Assembly: GCA_005656395.1 (NCBI GenBank)
Contig: SRSI01000050.1
Span: 3,162,001-3,226,000, forward strand
Direction of reading: 5' to 3'
From: Strongyloides papillosus
Lineage: Eukaryota > Nematoda > Chromadorea > Rhabditida > Strongyloididae
Length of the DNA stretch: 64,000 nucleotides
In this document: in pieces, positions 1 to 12,550 of the stretch
Numbering within the stretch: position 1 is the first letter of the stretch
Layout of the letters: each line of letters starts with the position of its first letter
Made by a program: the position numbers and the translations under genes
The notes under the pieces: model-generated
Seen by the model: the letters and a program-made list of their open reading frames with translations, nothing else
What the model was told of the DNA's origin: nothing
Databases searched by the model: none

Positions 1-947
1 TTTTTTATCTCTCATTTTCTATTATTTTCATTTATGATACTACTTTGATAATATAATCATAGGTTTTTAATTAATATATTATTTCACAATAAATAATTTA
101 ATATCATACGCCACTTAATTACTAGCATTTATTGATAAGATTAATCAAGTTATTGATAGGAGTAAAAAAACACTAAATTTACACTAAAACTACTATATAC
201 TTTTCCTTCCATATATTATTTTAATTTTCTTTGAAGTAATGTAATAAATTTAAAAAAATCAATTACCCTTTTGTTACATATATTATATACATTATTTTTT
301 CATATTATCTCTAATTATTTGTATAATATATTTAAAAAAACTTCTACATTCATAAATAATAAGAATGTTTCACTACTATCAACTAATCAAAACAAACCAA
401 TAAAATTATTCCACTATTTTTTAACATTATATTTCTGATATATGTATTATAAATATATATTCTCAAATATTTTCCAATATATATCCCTTCTCAAACAATG
501 ATCATAAAATTTTATAAACAAAAAGTTAAATTTGTATTTACTTAAAGTTATTAAAGAACCTACTTATTTTAACTCAATAGTATTATGTAATTTCCTATCA
601 AACCATCTCCTCAATACAGTTTTATTTGGAAAAATATTAAAATAATATTATCATTTTATTAATCTTTAACTTTTTTTATGATTCTTATTTTATATTATAA
701 TTAAGCAAGGGAAATTAAAAAAGACACACAAACTCTATATCATCTTCTATTGTATAATTAGTATAAACAAGATTTTTTTTCTTTTCAATTATTGATCAAT
801 ATATATAATTATATTAACTATATTTTACAGGAGTGACTCATAAAATATATATATTTTATCAATATATTTTAAAATATTTTATATAATATTTTTTTAATTT
901 GTTTTGTATAGCTTAAAAAAATTACTACTATTAATTGAATATATAAA
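1..947. other. AT-rich non-coding left edge
   Basis: No coding frame is visible. A TTTTACAG acceptor-like site ends at 830, 117 bases before the first ATG of the RhoGEF gene. It could be a trans-splice acceptor for that transcript, or an internal acceptor if the gene has exons to the left of the window. Confidence 0.5.
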
Positions 948-3900
948 ATGAAGTTAATGCGAAGGTCTAAGACTGTCGAGACGACTTCTTCCTCCACAAC
1001 ACCTACAACAACAACATCTACAACTCCTACACCATCGAGATGTCCAAATTTATCTCCTGGTGGTGATATATCTGATTCTGCAAGTTTATCAACCCCCTCT
1101 CTTCCTTCTTTGCCTTCTATAACTAAATAATTCTTATCTAACTCATTAATTTTTTTCTATAGATGCATTTAAATGTCACACAGGCTTCCTCGCCAAAAAC
1201 AGGTTCAATTTCCTCGAGATCATCCTCAAAAAAACAGAAATGGGGTTTTGCTTTTAGAAAAAGATGGTTCTCTGCATCATCTTCTAATAATAATAAACCA
1301 TCTAATTCACGTTCATCCACAGAATCCGAAAGTTTTACACCTGGTACCAGTGCAAGTCCACATGGAACTATAAATTATAATGATACATTGTTAGAAGAAG
1401 ATTCAGCAAGTCCTATTCTTGATAATATACCAAAGTTAACATATTTAGGAGGTTTACCTCACACTCATTCACTTGATGTAAAATGTAAAAAACTAAAAAA
1501 ACAAAACTTATTATTTAATTTAAATGATTTTTCTTATTATATCTATTTATAGCTGGAATAATATCAACAGATCGACCAACCCTTGAAAGTCCATCATCTC
1601 CAGCAACAGCCACATCTGGAACTATGAAAAGGTCATTCAAGTAAGTTTAAAAAGTCTAATATTTCAAGAACACAAAATAATTCTTTTCTCTCTCAAAATG
1701 TGCATTATTTATACTAGACTTTATAATATCATCTATAAAACTCTTTGTTTTTTCTTCTATATCACTTAATCCATTCATCTCAATTACAATATTTCTAGGA
1801 ATTAAAAGTTAACATTATTTATATTCTCATAATATTCTTATTTTAAAAAAGAAAATAAATATATATGTGTATATTTATTCTTATATAAGAATAAAATGAA
1901 AATGCCATAAATGTTTTAAGAATATGAGTGAAAGTTGTAAAAATTGGTTGAAGAATAATAAAATATATTGTACATTTTTTAAGAAAATCTTTACTATCAT
2001 CATTGAAAAGGAAATGATTACGCATATATTATACATATTTATATTTAGGCCTAATTATAAGTTTAAGCCAAAAAAAATATATTACTATAAATTAACACAT
2101 TTCAATTTTTTCTCCTATTCACATAACGACATGTATTGTAAAAAATTCTTTAGATAGCATTTTTATAAAAATTTGCAATTATTTGTCTATTAAACAAGAA
2201 TAATTTTTTTTTCATTTCTTGATACAATTTTTGATATGATAAAAAGAATTAAGAAATAATTTACATTATAATTAGTCTTATTATCTATTTTCCCCTCTTC
2301 CCACTTATAAATATATGTATATAATCTTAAAAGTAGAAATAAAATATTTATTTATTTATTTTTTTATATAAATCATTTTTCAATTATTCTGTTTACTTGT
2401 GATAAAATTTTTATGTATTTTTTTCTAAATTATATATTAAACACTGCTGGATTTTATATAATTAAGAATAGAAGATTTTTTTTTATTTTTTAGATATTTA
2501 ATAGGCACTTTTTGTGTTAAATGAAGTAGATAGATGCTTCATTAAAAAAACAGAGGGGTGATAAAAGTTTTTTCTCAATATTATTATTATTTATTATCAT
2601 ACATATATGTAGGCTAGAAATTTTTATTTTATCTAAAATTTAAGGAACATATCCTTGAGAGTAGTTAAAGATGATTTTTATAGTTATCATAAAAAGATTA
2701 CATTAAAATATAGGAGATTTTTAATAATATTTCTTAATTTTTAACATCATAAAGAGACATCAAAAAACTTTTAAGAAGGCATTCTATTATATCCCTCTAT
2801 TAAAGTTATTTTATTTTAATAATTTAATTTTATCATATCTTTTAAACCTTCAATTTTTTTTCTTCCTCATCCTTCATACAACTTCTAAATTTCTATTCAA
2901 TGTGATGTAATATCTCTTATCACTTCACTATTCACAATCATGTTTTATATTCCATCTTATTACTATGTTTCCCCACCCTTCAACAATTTTTAATGCTTTT
3001 TCTCTTGTAGATAGAGTCACTTCAAACATCCAAAAACTTTAACTCCTTAATAGACATATTGTTGTTATTTTACTATCTTTTAAAAATTTAGCATTCCTCA
3101 CCATTTTTACACATACATATATATTATATATACTTGGTCTTCTTATAATTCAAGAACTGTGATGGTTTAACTAAAAAAGATACATTAAAAGAATTAGATG
3201 GTAAAAATTTATCATTCTATTTGCGTCAAGAATTAGGAGTTTATTATACTTATACATTTAAATGTTTATATTGATAAATATGTATATGTTATATTAAAAA
3301 GATATATCAATAAGAAAGAGGTTAAAAATGAGAATGGAGTACGAGAAAAAAAGTATATGAGGAAAAAAATATCATAAATTACTAGATTTGTCTTTTTCAT
3401 ATTATTAAGTATGTGCCATTCACTTTTATGAAGGATGAACTTTATTTTTTGAAACTTCCCAAGACTATTGTGTCTCCAAATAATCCATCATGAAATAGAA
3501 TTTTTCATTTTTTTATTAATCCATTCAGAAATTTATTTATTTAGTATTTAAAAAATATGTCTACTTTTTTTCAAAAACATATCTATTAAAAACTTATTTT
3601 GTTAAAACCTTTCACAATTCAAAAAAAATTGAGAAAATAACTTCACTCTATTTATATATGTGTAATCATGACTCTATTCGCTATGAGGAAACTTGTCTAA
3701 TATTAATATATATTATAGACATCATTATAATTTGTACTACTATAATTTATCTTGTCATTATACTCCATCATAAAATTGATGGCAGCTACATTAAATTTGA
3801 ATGATATATAGATTTATCATATTAACACAATACGTCTTTTGATAAATGTAACATTATTTTTTTTGTTTTTTTTTGTCAACAAAATATTTATAATATTTGT

Positions 3901-6900
3901 TTTCTTTCATAAAAAATTCTTCCTCAATAAAAAATTAAATACTTTTTTTTATTTTTACGTATTTGTATTTAAAAAATAACTGCAATTTTTTAAGACAATA
4001 ATTTTCATTGAGATAAAAACTAAACTAATATTTATTATGTCTCTTGTCTTTTCCTTAACAATTAAATCAACCTTATCCATCAACTACAAATTATTTCTCC
4101 TTTTCATCATTATAAATACACTCAAACCATTATTCTTTTTCTTTTATCAGAATAAAAATTAAAGAAATTTATTTTTCTTTTTTACTCTAAAATATATTTT
4201 TAAAACTATCTATATATGTATTATAAAAGTATTCTTTAATGTATTTGCATCTCTTTTTTTGTATATAAATATGCGTTTACCCATTATTTCATTAATTATG
4301 ATTATTATTTTTTACTATCCTTATACTTGCACTACTAAGTTATTTTTAAATAATAACATTAAACATAAAACTACTTGTATTCAATTTTATTCCATTAAAC
4401 TTATGAAATTGGACAATCTCTAGACTTAGTAATAATTCACATAAAACAAATTTTTCTATTTTCAATTTTTCAAAACAATAATCAAATTCATTTTCTCCTC
4501 ATTTTCTTCCAATTTCTTCATTCTCTTCATTGGCAAATACATATACACATATATATACATTTATATACATATATATTTTCTCATAAATATTCAACAACAT
4601 TTCACTCATACCCTAAACAATGTCTTTCAAATTATTGTTATATATGGTACATATTATCAAAAACTAATAAATCTCTTTTTTAGGCGTTTTTTTAATTCCT
4701 CCTCTGGCCAGGCATCTCCACAACCACCAACAGAGTCTAGCTGTTATAGTAATAATAAGACGACAACTACAACTGAAGAAGATATTAAAGATATTCCTAG
4801 TACCAGTGAAATTAATATTGAAAATATTAAAGTTGAAGAGCGTGATAACAATCAAGAGGAGAAAAGTAATTTAGAGAAAGGAGTTATCCAAAATCAGGAT
4901 AGCTTAAACAGTGAAAGTAAAGATACTTCTGAAAATGTAAGTAATTTTTTAATAATACTCTTTTATTCTATATTTTAATGTAAAAAAAATTTAATATTTT
5001 TTTTATTAATTATTAAAACAGTATTGTTATCGAAAAAAAGGGGCACGGCAAAAAAGTTTTTAGTCAACACTTTAATATTTTTTTTGGTAGTTCATATTTA
5101 TTTTTTTGGGAAAAATACATATCATTTATAATCTTTTATTTTATATTACTTTTCTTTATCATCTTATCCCTTTTAAACTTTTTTTTCCCCTCAACTACAA
5201 TAATTTATTTATTTGGAGGAAGTTATAAAATTTTTGTTTAAATGATAACAATTTTATACATTAAAATGCATATGTGTCACAATAATTTCATAAAAATAAT
5301 ATAGATGTTAAAAATGTAGTAACAGTAGGAAGTTTAAATAGTATTTAGGAGTATTTAAAAAAATTTTGATTAACATTTAAATGTCTAATATTTATCAAAT
5401 AAGAATTAGGATAATAAACTTTCCTTTATGATAAATACTATATTATAAAATTTCAAGCATTAAAAATAACATAAAAGTATTAACATATGTGTTTAAAAAA
5501 TGAAAGAATACTTTATAATTAAAAAAAAACTTTGAGATTTTGTTTTTCCCATCATTCCTATATAACATATATTTTTTAACATTATTTTATTTTTCGTCAT
5601 CGTCATCATCCTCCACTCATCAACTACATTTTATTTAAAGATGTAAATTTACCAATTTATTTTAATAAATAATGCTTTTTAAACATGTAAAATTCATTTA
5701 ATTTATTCCATAAACTATTACATTTGGGGAACACAATAGGTTGATGGTGATGTTGAATTTTTATGAACATCATCATCATTAACACTACCAAAGCCATATA
5801 TATATTTTAATATTTATATAATTTTAACCATATGATAGTGAAATATTTATTGCTATTATATTTAGAAATTTTATTAATAGATTTTAAGGTTATAACTTAA
5901 TAACTAAATTTTAAAAATTTATTATGTTTTTTATGAAGTGTGTTTTTGACATTTTTTTTAATTTTATTTATATATTCTTTATTTATCTCAATTTTTGTCA
6001 TTTTCATTTTGTACTGTTTTTATAAATATTATCATTGTTATCATTATACATAACAATAGGATTTAGCTTTCATTTTTGATTATATTAAAAAAAGTACTTA
6101 TTTTTTATAAAATTTTAAAATTAAATAAAATATTTATTTATATCATCATAATAATGTTTATTATTCGTTTACAGATGGAAAATCCAATATCTCTATCTAA
6201 TCCACAATCAACAATTGAATCCTCCACAACTCCAGAGTCTCTTTCTGCTTTGTCACCACCAACAAAGGAACAGACACCAGAGGAACAATCAAGGACCAAA
6301 CGACAATATGTATTGATGGAGTTAGTAGAGACAGAACGTGATTATGTAAAAGATTTAACCTCTGTTGTTGAAGGATATATAGCTAATATTGAGTCAATGG
6401 AATTACCAGAAGATCTCCAAGGAAAGGATAAAATTATTTTTGCAAATATAGCACAAATATTAGAATTTCATAAAACATTATTTGTTAAAGAAATTGAAAA
6501 ATGCCTTACGGATTATGAGTGTGCGGGTCAAGCATTTGTCAAGTATGAAAGACGTCTACATACTTATTATGTTAAATATTGTCAAAATAAACCTAAAAGT
6601 GATTATCTTGTCTCACAGGAGGCTTTTGAACAATTTTTTACAGAAACTAAACAAAAATTAGGACATAAAGTTGCATTATGTGATTTATTAATTAAACCAG
6701 TACAACGAATAATGAAATATCAATTGTTATTAAAAGATATCTTAAAATATACAGAGAGAGCCGGTGATAAAGTCGATGTATTAAAGAAAGCATTAGAAGT
6801 TATGCATGTTGTACCAAAGGCATGTGATGATATGATGCAAGTTGGGAGATTACAGAATTTTGATGGTAATTTAAATGCACAAGGAAAATTATTATTTCAT

Positions 6901-7508
6901 GGTACATTACAAATATCAGAATCACTACCAGGTCAACCATTTAAAGGTAAAGATAGGAGAATATTTTTGTTTGAACAATCTGCTATTATTGCTGATTGTA
7001 TTATGCCTAAAAAAGAATTTGGTAACCCAACATATATATTTAAAAATCAGATTATGGTTAATAAGATGGTTCTTGAACCTAATATTCCCGATGATCCATT
7101 AAGATTTCTATTACGGAATACTGATATAAGTCAAAGTTCAACATTTATTGCACAAGCAATGACGTTAGAAGAGAAAGAACAATGGATTGAGAAGATTAAT
7201 TCACAGTTAGATCAACAAAAAACCTTGCTAGCAGCTTTAGTTGATCCAAAAAGGTATCAAAATTCATTGGCAAGTGGGATGCATTCTATGAGTTTGTAAG
7301 TTTTGTTTTATTTTTAATTTTTTTATTGAGTATTAATAATTATAGAGGTGAATCAAAAAAATCAGCCCCACCATCCTCACAACCATCATCAGCTGGTATA
7401 ATATCAAACACATCAACAAAATCAAAAAGTTCAAAATTATTTGGTTTTGGTAAAAAAAGTAATAATAATATTAAATCACCAACCTCACCTCCACCATTTG
7501 GAAAATAA
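948..7508 (+). CDS. unc-73: RhoGEF (DH-PH), GEF2 module of TRIO/UNC-73 type
   Basis: Six exons fit phase by phase: 948-1079, 1163-1484, 1553-1640, 4684-4936, 6175-7295 and 7346-7508, giving 692 aa. The first 300 residues are Ser/Thr/Pro-rich and probably disordered. A DH domain (about 305-490) contains RYVLMELVETERDYVKDL-like and LIKPVQRIMKYQLLLKD motifs. A PH domain (about 505-620) follows, then a short Lys/Ser/Pro tail. The DH and PH sequence resembles the second GEF unit of TRIO/Kalirin and UNC-73 (including YCQNKP and LVPKACDDMM-like stretches), which activates Rho at the membrane in axon guidance and neuromuscular signalling. No spectrin repeats or GEF1 are present, so this is either a GEF2-only gene or the 3' part of a larger one. 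The first intron needs a GC donor. Alternatively, translation starts at the ATG at 1163, directly after an acceptor. The gene symbol is inferred from memory of the family. Confidence 0.82.
1080..1162 (+). other. Probable GC-AG intron
   Basis: The GT sites I found after the main coding stretch of exon 1 (1042, 1060, 1063, 1084) leave the wrong phase for the frame that is open after the acceptor at 1161-1162. One earlier GT, at 975, has the right phase but a weak context and would drop most of the exon. GCAAGT at 1080 gives phase 0 and an open join, and matches the consensus for GC donors. Alternatively, the two exons belong to different transcripts, the second starting at the ATG at 1163 after trans-splicing. 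Confidence 0.5.
1641..4683 (+). other. Long intron of the RhoGEF gene (3.0 kb)
   Basis: The donor GTAAGT is at 1641 and the acceptor TTTTTTAG ends at 4683. The interior is AT-rich with homopolymer runs and has no frame I would call coding. It is unusually long for this window, where most introns are 40-80 bp, so it may hold regulatory sequence. A second long intron of this gene is 4937-6174. Confidence 0.7.
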
Positions 7509-10500
7509 AAAGTTTTTTTACATATTAATGAAAAGAAGCCTACAGAGGTGAAGGAAAAGATGATGATTGAACATGATAAAGAAAAAGTTCCTCAAATAAA
7601 AATATTCCTCAAATGAATGGTCCATTATGTGTTTCTCTATGTGTTTGTATTTCACACCAATAGTAAAAAAATTAAATAAACAAAACAATGTACACTAATC
7701 AAGAAGTCGTTCTCATTTTATTATATATAAATATATATTTCATAAATATCAAAAATACAAAAATTTTGTCTATATATCTATCTCTATCTCTTATCCTCTC
7801 ACTCTCTCTCTCTGTATCATATTATAATATTTCGTTGATCAAGAAACTCAAAAAAATACATATTATTATTAATTTTAAAGAAGCGATAATAATTATGTTT
7901 TTCATAAACCTAAGAGTTTGGAAAAAAAATAGGAAAAGACAACATATTAATCGTAGCGATTAGAAGTAAATTGAATATCTATATATAATTAACAAAACAA
8001 AAAAAATAATAAGAACAATCTTGAAAAATTTTATTATTATTATTATTTTATCTATTATTATTTTTTGTCACTACACACACACCTATCTCTTTACTTTTTT
8101 ATCATCAACCAATTACTCCATTTTGTATAATAATACATAATATTTAATATATCTTTAATATTTTGTTTTTACCAATATTCCTATGACATTCATATGATGT
8201 TATAATTAATAATGTAAAGAAGGAGAAAAAGGAAAGACAAGTTGTGGAGTTTGTGTATGGAGAAGAAAAAAAAGTTTTTTAATTTGAAATTGTTTTAAAA
8301 AGTTATTTTTAAGAAATAAAAATTTATATTTTGATACTTTTTAAAAGAAAAATATATAATTGACATTTTTAATAAACTTATTTAAAAATTGTTTTTGTTA
8401 TTCTAATTTTTCTCTTTTTGTTTTGTGTTTTGGAAGTTTATTACTGCCGATCTGATAGAGGATGGATATGACAGGAAGGTTTTTTAAGGGATTAAATTTA
8501 GTGGAGATCGGAAGTAAAATAGATCTAGATAATGAAATAAAATAACACTTTGAAGGTGTGAATATGTTACAAGAAGTGTTAAACTTAAGATAACATATTT
8601 CTCATATCGGATATCTTTTTGAATACTGTAGTAGTGTAATTTTAATCTTTATCAATAAAATATATTTTTATTTAGTATAAAAGTGAATAATGGCAGATGA
8701 AATTGTATAAATAAGGTTATAAAAATTTAAACAATTACTTTTCTTTCAAATTTATCATCCCAATCTATTTTTAGGTGATAATTATTTTTATTATTTCGTG
8801 TTCATGTGACAAGATAATTTTAAGGTATCAAAGTTGAAAAATTACTGTTATTACTTTATAAAATTATTTACCCACACTAGAAAGGAAGATTCTTTTGATA
8901 TAGGTTGAGGTTAATAAAAAAAAGCAAGTATTTTTTATGTGTGCAATAAAAGATAAAATATTTCTAAAACTTTTTTTCCTAAAATCCATTATCTTAAATA
9001 TCTCCATTATAGAGATTATAGTAAAAAGCAATTAACATACCGGCATCCATTAAAGGAAGGAAACGGTAAAGCCAATTTAACACTTTGTCAATGCAATAAA
9101 CTGTTACAAAAGACAAGTTAAAGAAATCAAACTTATTAAAGTTATTTTTTCTAATATATTAACTCCACTTCCAATTAACCTTTCAAGTTTCAAATAAACT
9201 CCTGTTGTTACGTGGTCCAGGTCCTCTTATGTAATCACGATAACCGCTTCAATACTATCCGGTACTAGAAAAAGTTTTTAAGGACAATATCTCAACCATC
9301 TGTTAATCGGCTAACTTATTACCATGTAAAAGGGAATGTTAAGGGCATATGTGAAAATTATTTTTGTCGGTTTTCGTTGATAGTAATTAGTAGTTATATA
9401 TTTGATAGGTATAAAGACAAAATATTCTGAGGTTGTTAACGAGATGGAAATAATCAAATAATTGTGGTATTTATCTTTTTTTACCTCATTTGTAATCGTA
9501 AAAATTTATTACATATATATCAATCTTTCTAAGAAAAAGGTACCATTAAAAAATAGGAATTTATAACATTTTTTTAACCACCTGCTGTGGATGGAACACG
9601 AATAAGCTGATCTAAGGTAATTTAACGGACAATATAATATATGTAACGGTAACTAATTTTTATTATATAATCAAATGATTCTTTAAGTTGTTACTGAAGT
9701 CTGTGTAGTGTAAGAATAACAGTAGGAGATAATAAGATTTGGAAATCAAGCAGTGCCAAGTTTTGTCTTCATAATTGCATTTTTACTAATTAACACGTGT
9801 TCGTTATGTTATATGTATGACATTTCAGGTAGATGACAAGAAATAATATATCAACTGTTAATTAGCTTAAGATTATGACTGTAGGATATTTTGATGGATT
9901 AGATGTAGGATGTTTGACCTTTATGAGAATCATTTTTTCCTCTTTCTGACGTTTTTATCACTTCATTCTTCATTCCTTGTTATGTTGCGTTACCCGTTAA
10001 CAGATACCTGCCATCTTCATTAATTATATCATATATTTTGTTGTTATTTTAATTTATGGAGAATTTACCTTTAATATGAACCTTTTGTACACGGAAGAGA
10101 CAATCTTAAGCTTATCCTTCAAAATATATAATTAAGAGGTTATTGCGTAAAAAATAAAAGTATTATAATGAAATTTGAGATATCATAATCAATTATAAAA
10201 TAAATAATCTGGATAAATGGTTAATTAAGGAATATTGATGGTGATATATAAACGTTTGGGTAATAGAGAGAGATATGATATAACATTCGTAATCCATGTT
10301 AATATAAAGTTCATACTAATTATATAAAATTTATACTATTAAATCTATCATCTCCAAATAATCTTCCTATTTTAATTTATCCATTAAATGAATAATAATT
10401 TATCAAAAACATTTCTTAATTATCAAATTTTAATTATAACTTTTAAAAGATATTTGTTGAGTTAATTATCAAATTACAGCAAAAATAACTTTCTAACAGT

Positions 10501-11128
10501 AAGTTATTTAACAGAAATCATATAACTTATAATTATTTAACATAAAAAGGCACCTGTACATTAATTATTATTTATTTATAACCATCACTTTATTGTAAAG
10601 TTTTTATCTTATTTTTGTCTTATCATTATTTAAATACCACCAAAGTTAGGAGAGGATAAAATTTGGTAAATAATTATTAATCTTTGTCTTTTCATTTCCA
10701 AGAGATATTGTTGGATAGTTATAATTTATTATTTATGTTATTAATTTTACATCTGTCTACAACTTTTATTTTAATTTACAGTATTCTTATATTTTTAAAA
10801 TTGTACTCCTTTTTTGTTATTCTCATTACATTACTGAAGACTGTGTGTTATGTATTTATTTCAACCTCTAACATCCATACATATACTCTCCACCTCTTTT
10901 ATCTCCCACCCAATATGAAAATTATTTCTCAATGCCAAGGCGTGATTCCTCATTTCTATTTCTTTTTATACTTGTTATTAAAAAAACATTTATTTGATAG
11001 CTTATTCTTGTAATCATAAAGTTTATCTATATTTTTAAATATTGATATAAAGATAAAGTATTTTTTAAAGTATATTATTCCTTAACTATTTAAAGTATAT
11101 ATCTTATTACAATTATCAGTTAAAGAAA
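7509..11128. other. Intergenic region with a higher-complexity block
   Basis: The 3' UTR of the RhoGEF gene probably ends near 7680 (AATAAA-like run at 7672-7680). The rest separates it from the Sp-type gene. From about 8880 to 10260 the sequence is less AT-biased and has few homopolymers, unlike the DNA on either side, yet shows no coding frame. It is a candidate regulatory region for the transcription factor downstream. Confidence 0.5.
7773..7817. repeat. Pyrimidine-rich microsatellite (TCTA/TCTC)
   Basis: A run of TCTATC, TCTC and CTCTCTCT units in the 3' flank of the RhoGEF gene. Confidence 0.8.
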
Positions 11129-12550
11129 ATGGCACTTCAACTTCAGGTATTATAAATTTTTTCTTACTAACAATTTCTTATTTTTATCTACTTCTTTTCT
11201 TATCATTTATAGAATGTTGAGTCAGATCCATTAGGAAAACTTATGGAGCAATACAATCGCCTGGCTAATGAAACAAAATCAGTTGTGTCAAAAAATGAGA
11301 ACAATTCTATTAATAGTAATAATATTGGGAAGTACGACTTGAAGGGTTATCAGAATTTAAGTGATGAGGGAACACCTAATATTAATTCTTATAGTAATGG
11401 GACACAAAATGCCATGTATGGAGGGTATACATGGCCTAATCCTATGGGATGGTGGAGTAACCCTACTACTGGGACCAATGATAATACCTGGGGTACAGCT
11501 TTAACTACCTATGGTACAAGCAATAATGATATTAATCATTTAACAAATTCTCCATCATATAATCCGTATTTTTCTAGTAACTTTCCAAGTAAGTCCTTAA
11601 TTTTCATGGTAAAATTTAACTTATTTTAGGTCTCCTCTCAGCAGCATCAATCTCAACAACATCCCCATCAATTTTACCATATTCAGTCAACTCCAAATTA
11701 TCACCAAATCAAAACACATTAAAATACCAAGACACAAATACACAAGTATTAAAAAATAGTCCAACAAATGGTACCACACACGTAGGTGGTGGTAAAATCT
11801 CATCAACAAGGGCAGTTTGTGAATGCCCAAATTGTTTAGAAGCACAAAGAATAGGTAAGTATCAAAAAGTTATTATTATGTCATTCACAAGAACACCTCT
11901 AAAAATTTTTGTACTCCATTTGACAGCTCATAAAAATTTTTATTTCATGTCCTTGAGACTGTACTATCTCATATGTTGTATAGTGAGGATTTCAAACATT
12001 AATTATTACATCGGAATTTATTTGAATGTATAAAAAACCACAATCAACCTCATTTATGGTGGTTGTTAGATTTATTAGTTTATATATTCTAATAGATTTA
12101 GAAATAACTTAATTTTATGGCATCCCTCCCCTCAATTTATGTTACTCTTTTTCATCTATTGTTAAGATAGATATTTTATTAAAAGTTTTTTTGATATTAG
12201 AATTGATGAAGGGGGTATAAAAGAGATGTTGATAGATGTTTTCCGAATATAAATGTTGTTATATGATGACCGGTTAAGAAAGTTTATGAGATTATTATCT
12301 ACTTTTATAGATGCCGATTACATAACGTATTAAGATATAAAGAAAACAAGTATTAATAAACAAAAGCATTTTAACTTTTTATTTAAATTATCGTTCCTTT
12401 ATTTTCAGGTATTATAAATGTTCCTGAAAAAAAACGTAATATTCATAATTGTCATATACCTGGATGTGGTAAAGTTTACAGTAAAAGTTCTCACCTAAAA
12501 GCACATTTACGTTGGCACAGTGGTGAAAGAGTTGCTGTTAGAAGAAAGTA
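11129..12550 (+). CDS. Sp-family zinc-finger protein with Btd box and one finger
   Basis: Four exons join in phase: 11129-11146 (18 bases), 11213-11588, 11630-11854 and 12409-12550. The N-terminal part is rich in Asn, Ser, Gly and Trp, as in Sp activation regions. Near the end of exon 3 is a Buttonhead box ([16 protein letters not shown]) that marks Sp proteins. Exon 4 encodes a clean first Sp finger ([23 protein letters not shown]) and then stops after a short basic tail. Normal Sp/KLF proteins have three C2H2 fingers, all used to bind GC/GT boxes. I found no second or third finger downstream to 14.1 kb. The stop overlaps a possible donor (AA then GTAAAAG at 12549), so a missed exon, an isoform or real loss are all possible. 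Confidence 0.7.

Noticed and set aside
1843..2157. Frames on both strands inside the long RhoGEF intron
   Set aside because: Composition is Phe/Ile/Tyr/Lys only, with no splice sites in phase and no motif.
7688..7963. 91-aa frame after the RhoGEF gene
   Set aside because: Made of a TCTC microsatellite and AT-rich DNA; lies in the 3' flank.
10684..11013. Open frame of 109 aa with hydrophobic residues before the Sp gene
   Set aside because: It starts from a non-ATG codon, has T-rich random composition and no domain. The stretch is promoter/5' flank.
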